Assembly (NCBI RefSeq): GCF_009857885.1
Contig: NZ_WWER01000006.1
Span: forward strand, 248,001-312,000
DNA: 64,000 nt
Source: Pusillimonas sp. TS35
Lineage (GTDB): Bacteria; Pseudomonadota; Gammaproteobacteria; Burkholderiales; Burkholderiaceae_B
Reading direction: 5' to 3'
Numbering within the stretch: the first letter of the stretch is position 1; every line of letters begins with the position of its first letter. Position numbers and translations under genes: made by a program. Shown here one piece after another: positions 39,618-48,097 of this stretch. The notes below the pieces were generated by a model, which made no database searches, had not been told where the DNA came from, and saw nothing but the letters and a program-made list of their open reading frames with translations.

Positions 39618-40079
39618 ATGAAATGCCCGTTCTGCAGCAGCTTCGATACGCAAGTCATCGACTCCCGTGTTTCCGAAGAAGGCGACACCATCCGGCGTCG
39701 CCGCCGCTGCACGGCCTGTGACCGTCGCTTTACCACTTATGAGCGCGCAGAGCTCGTCATGCCGGCAGTGGTCAAGCGCAACGGCACGCGGGTCGAGTTC
39801 AACGCCGACAAGCTTCGCGCAAGTCTCAGCCTGGCGCTGCGCAAGCGGCCGGTCAGTACCGACGCGGTCGATGCCGCTGTTGCGCGCATCGAAGAAACCT
39901 TGCTGGTAAGCGGGCAGCGCGAGGTGCCGTCCGGCTACATCGGCGAACTGGTCATGGCCGAGCTCAAAAAGCTGGATCAGGTTGCCTTCGTGCGCTTTGC
40001 GTCGGTATATAAAAGCTTTGAAGACATCGGCGAGTTCGTCAAAGCCATCGACGAAATGCAGGTCAAGACCAAGCCTTGA
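39618..40079 (+). CDS. nrdR: Transcriptional repressor NrdR of ribonucleotide reductase genes
   Basis: This 153-residue repressor senses ATP and dATP and represses ribonucleotide reductase genes. The N-terminal zinc ribbon has C3, C6, C31 and C34, and the ATP-cone domain starts at about [12 protein letters not shown] (residue 51) and runs to about residue 135. Matching binding sites, the NrdR box pair, lie upstream of nrdA at 8309-8355, so regulator and target are both in this window. It sits between glyA and ribD. Confidence 0.97.
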   Translation: MKCPFCSSFDTQVIDSRVSEEGDTIRRRRRCTACDRRFTTYERAELVMPAVVKRNGTRVEFNADKLRASLSLALRKRPVSTDAVDAAVARIEETLLVSGQREVPSGYIGELVMAELKKLDQVAFVRFASVYKSFEDIGEFVKAIDEMQVKTKP

Positions 40080-40084
40080 ATTCC

Positions 40085-41245
40085 ATGGACAACGTGGCCG
40101 GCTCTGCGCTTCCTGATCCCCAAGATCCCGACATTCACTGGATGCGGCAGGCGCTGGCGCTTGCCGAGCGTGTGCTTTACCTGACTGCGCCCAATCCCCG
40201 GGTTGGATGCGTGATTGTGCGCGACGGCCAGTTGCTGGCCTCGGGTGCCACGCAGCGTGCGGGCGGCCCGCACGCCGAAGTCATGGCCTTGCGCCAAGCG
40301 GCCGAACACGGCCGCGAGGTGAAGGGCGCCACGGTTTATGTTTCGCTGGAGCCATGCAGCCACTACGGCCGCACGCCGCCTTGCGTCGACGCACTGATCA
40401 AGGCGCAGCCAGCTCGTGTCGTGGTGGCCATGCGCGATCCTAACCCCTTGGTTGCGGGGCGAGGCCTGGCCAAGCTGCGTGCGGCGGGCATCGACGTGCG
40501 TGTGGGCGTCTGCGCCGATGAAGCGCTGGCGCTCAACCCTGGCTTTGTTTCGCGCATGACGCGTGGCATACCCTGGCTGTGGTTGAAGTTGGCCGGCACG
40601 CTGGACGGCCGCATTGCCCTGCCTAACGGCGCCTCGCAGTGGATTACCGGAGAAGCCGCCCGCGCCGACGGGCACCACTGGCGCGCCCGTAGTTGTGTGG
40701 TGCTCACGGGTTCCGGTACTGTGCTGGCCGACAACCCACGCATGAACGTGCGTCATGTCCACACCCAGCGCCCACCCATCAAGGCTGTGGTCGATACGCG
40801 TTTCGAGATCGACGAACAGGCGCGCCTGTTCGATGGCTCGCGTGTGTGGATCTTCACCTGCCGTCCCGATGTCGCCAAGGCCGAACGCATGCGTGCCCGC
40901 AATGCTGAAGTCATTGAAATGCCTTGCCTGAATGGCCGCGTAGACCTGGCTGCCATGATGCGCTGGATGGGCGAACACGATATCAACGAGGTGCATGCCG
41001 AAGCCGGTGCGCGCCTGAGCGGCGCCCTGCTTCAGGCAGGTTGCGTGGACGAGCTGTTGATCTACATGGCACCCATGCTGATCGGCCCCGGCCTGGGCCT
41101 GGTGCGCCTGCCCGAGCTCGAAGACCTTGCCCAGGCACACCGATTCGCGTTCACCGAGGTTACCCCACTGGGTGAAGACCTGCGCATCCGCGCCCGTATC
41201 CAACCCTTGTCCCCAGACGCGGTAAACGCAGCGGAGCAAAAATAA
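40085..41245 (+). CDS. ribD: Bifunctional riboflavin biosynthesis deaminase/reductase
   Basis: This 386-residue protein catalyses the deamination and side-chain reduction steps of riboflavin synthesis. The N-terminal deaminase zinc site is H63-A-E65 (GGPHAEVM) with C91 and C100 (LEPCSHYGRTPPC). The C-terminal reductase region starts near TRGIPWLWLKLAGTLDGRIAL. The ATG at 40085 is just after the nrdR stop at 40079; a TTG at 40076 is possible but less likely. It is the last gene of glyA-nrdR-ribD, and tRNA-Ser follows 50 bases later. Confidence 0.95.
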   Translation: MDNVAGSALPDPQDPDIHWMRQALALAERVLYLTAPNPRVGCVIVRDGQLLASGATQRAGGPHAEVMALRQAAEHGREVKGATVYVSLEPCSHYGRTPPCVDALIKAQPARVVVAMRDPNPLVAGRGLAKLRAAGIDVRVGVCADEALALNPGFVSRMTRGIPWLWLKLAGTLDGRIALPNGASQWITGEAARADGHHWRARSCVVLTGSGTVLADNPRMNVRHVHTQRPPIKAVVDTRFEIDEQARLFDGSRVWIFTCRPDVAKAERMRARNAEVIEMPCLNGRVDLAAMMRWMGEHDINEVHAEAGARLSGALLQAGCVDELLIYMAPMLIGPGLGLVRLPELEDLAQAHRFAFTEVTPLGEDLRIRARIQPLSPDAVNAAEQK

Positions 41246-41295
41246 TTCTGCTAGAATAGCGGACTTGCCCATAGCTGCGAGCTATGGAAAAAGCA

Positions 41296-41386
41296 GGACA
41301 GGTGGCCGAGCGGTTGAAGGCGCACGCCTGGAAAGCGTGTATACGTGAATAGCGTATCGGGGGTTCGAATCCCCCTCTGTCCGCCA
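41296..41386 (+). tRNA. tRNA-Ser (GGA anticodon)
   Basis: A 91-base class II tRNA with encoded CCA. The acceptor stem pairs GGACAGG (41296-41302) with TCTGTCC; the anticodon stem CACGC/GCGTG encloses CTGGAAA, giving anticodon GGA. A long variable arm follows, and the T-loop is GGTTCGAATC. It reads serine codons UCC and UCU. Confidence 0.97.
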
Positions 41387-41398
41387 GGGATTCAATAA

Positions 41399-41430
41399 AC
41401 AAGCGCCTTTCGGGGCGCTTTGTTGTTTCT
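41399..41430 (+). terminator. Terminator after tRNA-Ser
   Basis: The stem AAGCGCC (41401-41407) pairs with GGCGCTT (41414-41420) around a TTTCGG loop, followed by a T-rich run (TTGTTGTTT). Confidence 0.8.
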
Positions 41431-41460
41431 ACCCACCACTTTACGGCTCTACCCCGTTTC

Positions 41461-41560
41461 GCTCTTCCCCATTTTCGGGGGATCAGCGCATTCATCAGAC
41501 ACGGTTAATCGGCTCTTCCCCATTTTCGGGGAGGGCAGCGCATTCATAAGGCACAGTCGG
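41461..41560. repeat. Two tandem copies of a 51-base repeat with internal hairpin
   Basis: Copy one starts at 41461 and copy two at 41512. Both begin GCTCTTCCCCATTTTCGGGG, in which CCCC and GGGG can pair around ATTTTC, and both continue with CAGCGCATTCAT about 23 bases in. The stretch just before copy one (CTCTACCCCGTTTC) looks like a degenerate part of a third copy. No gene is seen in 41387-41639. Confidence 0.75.
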
Positions 41561-41639
41561 TGTGGAAGCAACGGCCCGCTGATGCTGGCTGCCCGAGTCT
41601 GGTATAAAAAGAGCTATTAAAACTATTCGGGGCAGGGGA

Positions 41640-41918
41640 ATGTCGATCCAATCGTTTAGCCGGTGGGGCGTGGCGTTGTTTGCGGTTGCGCTGGTGTCGG
41701 GGTGTTCGCTGTTTGGCGGTGGCAAGAAAGGCGAACAGCACACCGAGGGAAAGGCGGCAACGCAAGCTTCCGTCCGTAGCGACGAGTGTCGCGGCAATCG
41801 TCGCAAATGCATTTATGAAGGCAACTACGAGGCGGGCGAGGAAGCCTACGCGGAGCAGGAGGCGCGACGCCTGAACCAGGCGCAATTGGCCAAACTGCGG
41901 CGCCGCGCCGGCAGGTAG
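41640..41918 (+). CDS. Small predicted lipoprotein, 92 residues
   Basis: A signal peptide ends in the lipobox VSGC (about residues 19-22), then a Gly/Lys spacer and a short charged domain containing the cysteine pair in ECRGNRRKC. The C-terminal 40 residues are acidic then Arg-rich, likely helical. AGGGGA precedes the ATG, and a TATAAA at 41603-41608 may be its -10. I do not recognise the family; it may be an envelope protein specific to related bacteria. Confidence 0.7.
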   Translation: MSIQSFSRWGVALFAVALVSGCSLFGGGKKGEQHTEGKAATQASVRSDECRGNRRKCIYEGNYEAGEEAYAEQEARRLNQAQLAKLRRRAGR

Positions 41919-42030
41919 CCAGGCCCGCCGCGGCAGCGGCTTTCAATGATGTCAAACGCGATGGGCGCTGTTGTGTGTCCGGCCGGCGCGGGCCAATAGC
42001 TCCCCGGTGTGATGATGGGGGCCGTCGTGC

Positions 42031-43653
42031 TCAGGGTAGTGATGTGTTAGCTCTGCCGGCGGCTGTCTGGTTTGAATTGCCAGCGTCACATGCCTGCGTG
42101 GGAGGCAGGATGCCCCAGCTTATCTTGATCATGGGGCTGCGCTCAGACGACCAGCGCACCGATAGCTCGCCTTTTTCGGTTGTGCGCGCGTACAGTTGCT
42201 CCAGCTGTGGCGACAGATAACCCCGGGGTTCGGTGCTGTAGGCAACCAGGGCGCCGCAATGCAAGGCGCTCGCGGGGTTGAGCCAGGGGGCGTGCTGGTA
42301 GTCGGCGTCAAGAAATACATCCACGTCGCGCCCTGCATGTACGGCAATATTGCCGCCCAACCACATGTCGGATGCCACGATTTGCAAGGGTACGCCTGGT
42401 TCGTGCTGTTGCCACACAGCCTGCATGGCCCGCGATACAGCGAGCCCAGGGTAGGTGGAACGCGAGGGTTTGCCCAGGTGCCATGCGATAGGGCCGCGCG
42501 CCAGGCCATAGCCCACCGCGATACAGACCTGCAATACGATGACTGTAATCAACGTGGCGCGCAGCACGGCGCCGTCTTCGCCCCGCAGCCACCAAAAAGC
42601 ATAAAAACCGAAAAGAATGAAAAAGGTGGTCGCCCACGATGCCTCGAGGTTGGTGCCAAGGATGATCGAGATGACCACGGTGGACAGCAGCGGCGCCAGC
42701 CCTACCCACAGCACAAATGAACGATCCCATGTGGACAGGGCGCTGGCCCAGGTAGGTTGCGCGCCCACCGTTGCGGAGGTTACGGGGTGGGCCTTGCGGC
42801 GTACGTGCCGCGCCAGAATTGCCACTGCGATAACCATGGGTGCCAGGCGCAGCAGTTGGTCGATCAGGAAATTACCGATGCTCTTCAGCGCGCTCAGGCG
42901 CGAGACTGAGACAATCGATTCATCGGCGTACAGGATGGGTGCGAAATCGTGCTGCGCCAGCCAGTACAGATGCGGCGAGAAGACCAGCAGGCCGATGAGG
43001 GTAGCGATGGCGACGCCTTGGATCGTTGCGCTGCTCACCTCCCGGCGCCGGTGCAGCAGGAATATCGCAAAGGCCGCGAATTGGATCACTGCACTGTATT
43101 TGGTGAGTAGTGCCAAGCCTGACACCAGGCCCAGCGCCATCCACGCTCGGGTGCGGCCGGTACGCAATGCACGGTGAAACAGCCACGCTGCGGCCGCCAA
43201 GGGCGCCAATTGCACGGTGTTGTGGTTGAAAATGGTGCCGCGCATGCCGAAATAGGCGATTGTCGATAGCAACAGCACGGCGCTCAGCGAGCGTGGCGGC
43301 GTTGTGAATTCACAGCCTAGCTTCCAGATGAACCACAGGGCCAGCGCCGAACACAACTGGCCTACGAAAAACGGCAGCCAGATTGGGCGGCCGAATATCT
43401 GCGTGGCCGCATACATGATCCAAGAGGGCAGCGGCGGGTGCTTGCTGTAGCCCAGTTCAAGGCTGGACGCCCAGATCAGCTCCTCCATACCGTCGCGGTC
43501 GGGCGCCGAGTGGCTCAGGCCTACCGCCAGCGTCCAGAGGGTAACCATGCCCAGCAGCAGGAGCAACACGGTGGCGTTGCCCACCCCTTGGGGCGTGAAC
43601 AGCCCGTGCGGCAAACGAGGGTGCGCGTCAGTGGTGGTGGATGAGGACGACAT
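42031..43653 (-). CDS. Family 39 (ArnT/PMT-like) membrane glycosyltransferase
   Basis: This 540-residue protein has about 11-12 hydrophobic helices and the acidic loop after the first helix (SHSAPDRDGMEELIWASSLELGYSKHPPLPSW) typical of the ArnT and protein O-mannosyltransferase superfamily. Such enzymes transfer sugars from polyprenyl phosphate to lipid A or proteins on the periplasmic face. The donor and acceptor are unknown, and no arn or glycosylation operon is nearby. The gene is divergent from the acyl-carboxylase cluster only in the sense of position; the two share a strand. Confidence 0.87.
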   Translation of the reverse strand: MSSSSTTTDAHPRLPHGLFTPQGVGNATVLLLLLGMVTLWTLAVGLSHSAPDRDGMEELIWASSLELGYSKHPPLPSWIMYAATQIFGRPIWLPFFVGQLCSALALWFIWKLGCEFTTPPRSLSAVLLLSTIAYFGMRGTIFNHNTVQLAPLAAAAWLFHRALRTGRTRAWMALGLVSGLALLTKYSAVIQFAAFAIFLLHRRREVSSATIQGVAIATLIGLLVFSPHLYWLAQHDFAPILYADESIVSVSRLSALKSIGNFLIDQLLRLAPMVIAVAILARHVRRKAHPVTSATVGAQPTWASALSTWDRSFVLWVGLAPLLSTVVISIILGTNLEASWATTFFILFGFYAFWWLRGEDGAVLRATLITVIVLQVCIAVGYGLARGPIAWHLGKPSRSTYPGLAVSRAMQAVWQQHEPGVPLQIVASDMWLGGNIAVHAGRDVDVFLDADYQHAPWLNPASALHCGALVAYSTEPRGYLSPQLEQLYARTTEKGELSVRWSSERSPMIKISWGILPPTQACDAGNSNQTAAGRANTSLP

Positions 43654-43863
43654 GCTGCGGTTGCAACCCCGGAACGAAAAGCCCAGTCTTTCTGTATGTA
43701 CGCTGCGCCTCTGGAAAGACCTTCACAGAAACTGGCGGCGCAAACACGCGATACGGCCGTCGCCACCTGTGTGCGGCTGGCCGGTGTGTGTATTGGCAGT
43801 TCGTGAGTTTACGCGATGCGGCTTGTCGTGAGTGAGTATGCAGGGGCGTCTTATCAGACGTAT

Positions 43864-45234
43864 TTACGCGGGCAGTGTTGCGCCCTTGGCCGGCATGTTG
43901 CGCGCCATGACGTTCGGCACCAGTCCCGTATGCACATCGCCTGACTGAAACGCGTCGGATTCCAGCAGAATACGCAGCGCATCCAAATTGGTTTTTACAC
44001 CTTCGATTTCGAACGTATTCACTGCGTCGAGCAGCCGGGTGATCGCGTCTGCGCGGCTGGTGCCGTGGGCGATTAGCTTGGCAAGCATGGGATCGTAGTA
44101 AGGGGTCACCTGCTGCCCTTGCGCATAGCCGGTTTCGACGCGGATATGCTGAGGCGGACGGAATAGCTTGAGCGTACCCGAGGAAGGCAGGAACCGGCGC
44201 GAATCTTCCGCATAAACACGGGCCTCGATAGCGTGGCCTGCCGCCGTGATGTCTTTCGGCAGGATGTCGTCAAGCGCCATGCCCGCTGCGCTGCGTATTT
44301 GGGCATGCACGAGATCCACGCCGGTGATGGCTTCGGTCACGCCATGCTCAACCTGCAGGCGCGTGTTCATCTCCAGAAAATGAAAATCGCCGCCCGGGCT
44401 CATCAAGGTTTCAACAGTGCCGATATTGTCGTAGCCTAGCCCGGCGAACGTGGCGGCCAAGTGCGTGGCTAGCGCATCAACCTTGCTGTGGTCGGCCATC
44501 GGGGCGCGGGCTTCTTCGATGATCTTCTGGTGACGGCGCTGCAGCGAGCAGTCGCGGTCGAACAGATGGCGCACGTTGCCATGACGGTCGCCAAGCAGTT
44601 GGAACTCGATGTGGCGTGGCCGTTGAAGATAATGCTCGAGATAGATCTCTGCGTTTGAAAAGCCACGCATCGCCAGCGAACTGGCTTTCTCCGCCATGGC
44701 TTCCAGTTCGCCCGCATTGCTGGCTACCAGCATCCCGATGCCGCCCCCACCTGCCGCTGGTTTAATCAGCACGGGGTAGCCGATTTCTTCAGCATAGGCT
44801 CTCATCAAGGCCGGATCCCCATTCAGGATCGGCGACCCTTTGCCGACTGGTAGGCCATGCTTGCGCGCCAGTTCGCGCGCTCGGGTTTTGTGGCCCATGG
44901 CATCGATCCAGGTTGCGGAGGGGCCAATGAATACGGCACCGGCGGCGCTTACCCGCCGCGCAAAGTTTGCGTTCTCTGATAGAAAGCCGTAGCCGGGATG
45001 CAGGCCGTCAGCCCCGGTGCGCTTGATCAGATCGACAAGCGTATCCTGGTTCAGGTAACTGTCTCTAGCCGCGGCGGGACCAATGGCGTAGGCTTCATCC
45101 GCCTGCTCAAGATACGGAGCGCCAATGTCAGCCTCTGAGTATACGGCTACCGACCGGATGCCCAGCTCACGCAGGGCTCGGATCACGCGGCTGGCGATCG
45201 CCCCGCGGTTGGCGATGATTATTTTATGGAACAT
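43864..45234 (-). CDS. Acyl-CoA carboxylase biotin carboxylase subunit (AccC-like)
   Basis: This 456-residue enzyme carboxylates biotin with bicarbonate and ATP. It begins FHKIIIANRGAIASRVIRAL, has the ATP-grasp glycine loop PAAGGGGIGM and the catalytic HIEFQLLGDRHGN and EMNTRLQVEHGVTE segments. It lacks a fused biotin domain: the carrier is the separate 74-residue protein at 47873. AAGGGAAG precedes the ATG, and it follows the CaiB gene by 33 bases, so the two are co-transcribed. It is part of an acyl-CoA carboxylase of unknown substrate. Confidence 0.95.
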   Translation of the reverse strand: MFHKIIIANRGAIASRVIRALRELGIRSVAVYSEADIGAPYLEQADEAYAIGPAAARDSYLNQDTLVDLIKRTGADGLHPGYGFLSENANFARRVSAAGAVFIGPSATWIDAMGHKTRARELARKHGLPVGKGSPILNGDPALMRAYAEEIGYPVLIKPAAGGGGIGMLVASNAGELEAMAEKASSLAMRGFSNAEIYLEHYLQRPRHIEFQLLGDRHGNVRHLFDRDCSLQRRHQKIIEEARAPMADHSKVDALATHLAATFAGLGYDNIGTVETLMSPGGDFHFLEMNTRLQVEHGVTEAITGVDLVHAQIRSAAGMALDDILPKDITAAGHAIEARVYAEDSRRFLPSSGTLKLFRPPQHIRVETGYAQGQQVTPYYDPMLAKLIAHGTSRADAITRLLDAVNTFEIEGVKTNLDALRILLESDAFQSGDVHTGLVPNVMARNMPAKGATLPA

Positions 45235-45267
45235 GTATCTTCCCTTGGTTGACGCTTTGGCGATGTA

Positions 45268-46533
45268 CTAACTGGCGGTGACGGCGCCCGCCGGGTTTGC
45301 GGCGTTGGACGTCTCACGTATGGCTCCACTCTCGAGCAGTGCGTCGATATCCGCGTTGGAGTAGCCTGCGACACTGGCCAGTATCTGTCGCGTGTCGCGG
45401 CCGATGGGGCCGCCGGCACACCGCAGTGCACCGGGCGTGTCGGAAAGTTTCGGTACAACGCCAGCGACTTTCACGGTGCCCAGTTTCTCGTGGGGCACAT
45501 CGACGAGCATGTCTCGCGCCTTGAAGTGGGCGTCGCCAAAAATGTCTTTCATGGTGAATATGCGGGTTGCGGGCACAGCGGCTGTGGATAGCGCAGCTTC
45601 CAGCTGCTCCAATGTGTGCGAGGTAGTCCAGTTTGAAATCAGGGCGTCCAGCGCAGCCTCGTTGGCGGCTCGCCCACGAGCATCGCCAAATCTGGGGTCG
45701 TCGGCGAGTTCGGGTGTGCCCATGGCGCCGAGCAGTCGTTGGAAGACGGCATCAGCCATGGCGGTGATGTGTATGAAATCGCCGTCGCCGGTGGGGTACA
45801 AGTTGTTGGGTGTGCTATCAGGAAGCCTGGACCCCGCCCGACCGGCGATCACACCCAGCTTGTCGAATGCGGGGACATGCGGCTCCATCATGCTGAAGGC
45901 GCATTCGTATAACGCGGCATCGATATATTGGCCCTTGCCGGTGGTTTGCCGGGCAAGGACTGCCATGAGGACGCCAAATGCGGCATACAGGCCGGTGAGG
46001 CAGTCGGTGAGGGAAACTGCCGCGCGGCTGGGTGGGCGATCCGGGTCGCCGGTTACGTGGCGCAGGCCGCTGACCGCTTCACCGATCACCCCATAGCCGG
46101 GGCGCTGGCTGTACGGGCCGTTCTGGCCGAACCCGCTTATGCGCGCCATGATGATGCGTGGGTTGAGCGCCGAGAGCGCGTCATAGCCAAGATTCCATTT
46201 TTCAAGCCCGCCTGGTCGGAAGTTTTCGATTACAACGTCGCACTCTTTCACAAGCCTGCGGACGATATTCTGCCCCGCGTCAGTCCGCAGATCGACAGCA
46301 ATGAGAGATTTGTTTCGCAGGATGCTGGCGGCGTAAAGAGACTGGTTTTCGTGCTGCTTGCCCATGGTGCGAACAGGGTCGCCGGTGAGCGGCTCGATCT
46401 TGATGACCTCTGCACCGAAGTCGGCCAACAGACGCCCGCAGAACGGGCCTGCCACCGTGGATCCCAGTTCGAGTACGCGATAGCCGCTCAACGGGCCGTT
46501 GTGCAGGGGATGGGGGTTTTGAACGTCTGTCAT
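45268..46533 (-). CDS. CaiB/BaiF family CoA-transferase
   Basis: This 421-residue class III CoA-transferase moves CoA between acyl carboxylates. Features are the N-terminal GYRVLELGSTVAGPFCGRLLAD, the VIENFRPGGLEKWNLGYDAL region, and the nucleophile aspartate D177 in AAVSLTDCLTG. It probably makes the CoA thioester that the neighbouring carboxylase uses. It is the first gene of the minus-strand half of the cluster, divergent from the Bug receptor, and shares a 330-base AT-rich control region with it. Confidence 0.94.
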   Translation of the reverse strand: MTDVQNPHPLHNGPLSGYRVLELGSTVAGPFCGRLLADFGAEVIKIEPLTGDPVRTMGKQHENQSLYAASILRNKSLIAVDLRTDAGQNIVRRLVKECDVVIENFRPGGLEKWNLGYDALSALNPRIIMARISGFGQNGPYSQRPGYGVIGEAVSGLRHVTGDPDRPPSRAAVSLTDCLTGLYAAFGVLMAVLARQTTGKGQYIDAALYECAFSMMEPHVPAFDKLGVIAGRAGSRLPDSTPNNLYPTGDGDFIHITAMADAVFQRLLGAMGTPELADDPRFGDARGRAANEAALDALISNWTTSHTLEQLEAALSTAAVPATRIFTMKDIFGDAHFKARDMLVDVPHEKLGTVKVAGVVPKLSDTPGALRCAGGPIGRDTRQILASVAGYSNADIDALLESGAIRETSNAANPAGAVTAS

Positions 46534-46863
46534 GGCTCACTCACGGTAATAAATAATCGTGTTTGCGCACGAGATTTATGCTTTACAGAACTATAAACAA
46601 TAGTTGACTATTTAGGCAACTATAAACACGATAAGCCACGGAGATGGCTTGGTGAGTGATCTGATGAACACGGTAATCACTAGATATAGCGATGATTTTT
46701 GCGATGCGGCGCGCACAGGAGTTTCATAGGGAAAGATGGCTTCGTGTCTGTTTTAAGTATAGATTTTCAATCTCTATATAAACCATCTAAATGGTCAACT
46801 AAAAAGTTGAGTTTATGATTGAGGTGGGATACTATGGCCAAACATCAACATAAGGAGACAACC
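46534..46863. promoter_or_regulatory. Divergent control region of the CoA-transferase and Bug receptor genes
   Basis: These 330 bases hold no gene and are clearly more AT-rich than the flanks. Direct repeats of AACTATAAACA are at 46589-46599 and 46618-46628. The inverted repeat ATAGTTG...CAACTAT spans 46600-46623, and TCAACT-AAAA-AGTTGA lies at 46795-46810. A further imperfect palindrome lies around 46758-46778. All are candidate operators for the GntR regulator encoded at 49851. The receptor's ribosome-binding site AAGGAG lies just before 46864. Confidence 0.6.
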
Positions 46864-47829
46864 ATGATCTCGCGCGCTATCGTCGCTGCTGCGGCATTGG
46901 CATGCTGTTGGGCCACACCGTCACTCGCAAAGGGCTATCCCAGCGAGCCCATCAAAATGTACGTCGGGTTTTCCGCTGGCAGTGCTACCGATATCGTGGC
47001 GCGGGTCGTTGCAGACCACTTGGGCAAGCGCCTGGGTCAGCCTATCGTTGTCGAGAACAAGGTTGGCGCTGGCGGATCGATCGCCGCACAAGATACCGCC
47101 AGGGCCAAGCCCAATGGCTATACGTTGCTTACAGTTTCCAGCGCCATTGCGGTCAACCCCGCCGTGTACAAGAGCGCGGCGGAAGTGGCCGGGCAGTTGC
47201 AGCCCATTGCACTTGTCGGCTATCTGCCTACGGTGCTCATGGTGTCCAACAAGGCAGGGATCGGCAGCATGGGCGACTTGATCAAGTTCGCACATCAGCA
47301 TCCCGGCAAAGTCAATTTCGGCAGCTCGGGTATCGGCGGCTCCACGCATATGGCGATGGAGGCATTCAGTGTCACCACCGGCTCAAAGATGACGCACGTT
47401 CCCTACAAAGGTAATGGGCAGGCAAGCACCGCTGTCATGGCGGGCGAGATCGATGTGTTGATGGACACATTGCTGCTTGCGGCGCCTGTTATTGGCAGCA
47501 AGCGCGCTGTGGGCTTGGCGGTAACTGGCGAACAGCGGTCCGACCTGATCCCGGATGTCCCCACGTTCGCCGAAGCGGGTGTTCCTGGCTACAACCGCAG
47601 CCTGTTTTTTGGTGTGATGGGCCCTGCCGGGATGCCTGCGGACGTCGTTGAGAAGCTGAATCATGAAATCAACGAAACACTGAAGAATCCCGAGGTTAAG
47701 ACCAAACTGGCACGTAGCGGCGGCTTGACGCTCGCCAATCTGTCAGTCAAAGAGTTCGAAAAAATCTTCAAAGAGGAAGTCGAGACCTGGAAGAAGGTAG
47801 GCGCCTCGGCCAACATCAAACCACAGTGA
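46864..47829 (+). CDS. Bug-type (TctC) tripartite tricarboxylate receptor
   Basis: This 321-residue periplasmic receptor has a signal peptide (MISRAIVAAAALACCWATPSLA) and the Bug-family pattern IKMYVGFSAGSATDIVARVV near the N-terminus, KPNGYTLLTV, and GSSGIGGSTHMAMEAF. These receptors bind carboxylates and often feed TctA/TctB permeases; none is nearby. The start at 46864 has TAAGGAG upstream; an upstream in-frame ATG is less likely. It is the first gene of the plus-strand half of the carboxylase cluster and likely binds the cluster's substrate. Confidence 0.93.
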   Translation: MISRAIVAAAALACCWATPSLAKGYPSEPIKMYVGFSAGSATDIVARVVADHLGKRLGQPIVVENKVGAGGSIAAQDTARAKPNGYTLLTVSSAIAVNPAVYKSAAEVAGQLQPIALVGYLPTVLMVSNKAGIGSMGDLIKFAHQHPGKVNFGSSGIGGSTHMAMEAFSVTTGSKMTHVPYKGNGQASTAVMAGEIDVLMDTLLLAAPVIGSKRAVGLAVTGEQRSDLIPDVPTFAEAGVPGYNRSLFFGVMGPAGMPADVVEKLNHEINETLKNPEVKTKLARSGGLTLANLSVKEFEKIFKEEVETWKKVGASANIKPQ

Positions 47830-47872
47830 GTGCGTTGTTCAGCGCTGCGTTTACATGCTGCAAGGAAATGCC

Positions 47873-48097
47873 ATGAGTATTGAGGTCAAGTCTGAAGTTG
47901 TAGGGTCCGTCTGGAAAATCCAGTGCAAAGTCGGCCAGCGTGTCAGTGAAGGTGAGGAGCTGGTTATTCTCGAATCCATGAAAATGGAAATTCCGCTTGA
48001 GGCCGAAGCGTCAGGCGTGATCGACGCCATTCACGTGCAGGAAGGCCAGTCGGTGGAGGAGGGGCAGCTTGTCGTCACGATTGTGGGAGACAACTGA
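47873..48097 (+). CDS. Free-standing biotin carboxyl carrier protein, 74 residues
   Basis: A single biotinyl/lipoyl domain with the biotin-acceptor lysine K37 in ESMKMEI and the second-half repeat SGVIDAIHVQEGQSVEEGQLVVTI. It is a minimal carrier with no Pro/Ala-rich linker. AAGGA precedes the ATG. The stop overlaps the start of the carboxyltransferase gene by one base (TGATG), so the two are translationally coupled. It shuttles carboxybiotin between the biotin carboxylase at 43864 and the carboxyltransferase. Confidence 0.95.
   Translation: MSIEVKSEVVGSVWKIQCKVGQRVSEGEELVILESMKMEIPLEAEASGVIDAIHVQEGQSVEEGQLVVTIVGDN

Noticed and set aside
41387-41639. Possible CRISPR or integration (attachment) site next to tRNA-Ser
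   Set aside because: Only two tandem copies with no unique spacers are present, and no duplicate of the tRNA 3' end and no integrase was found nearby.
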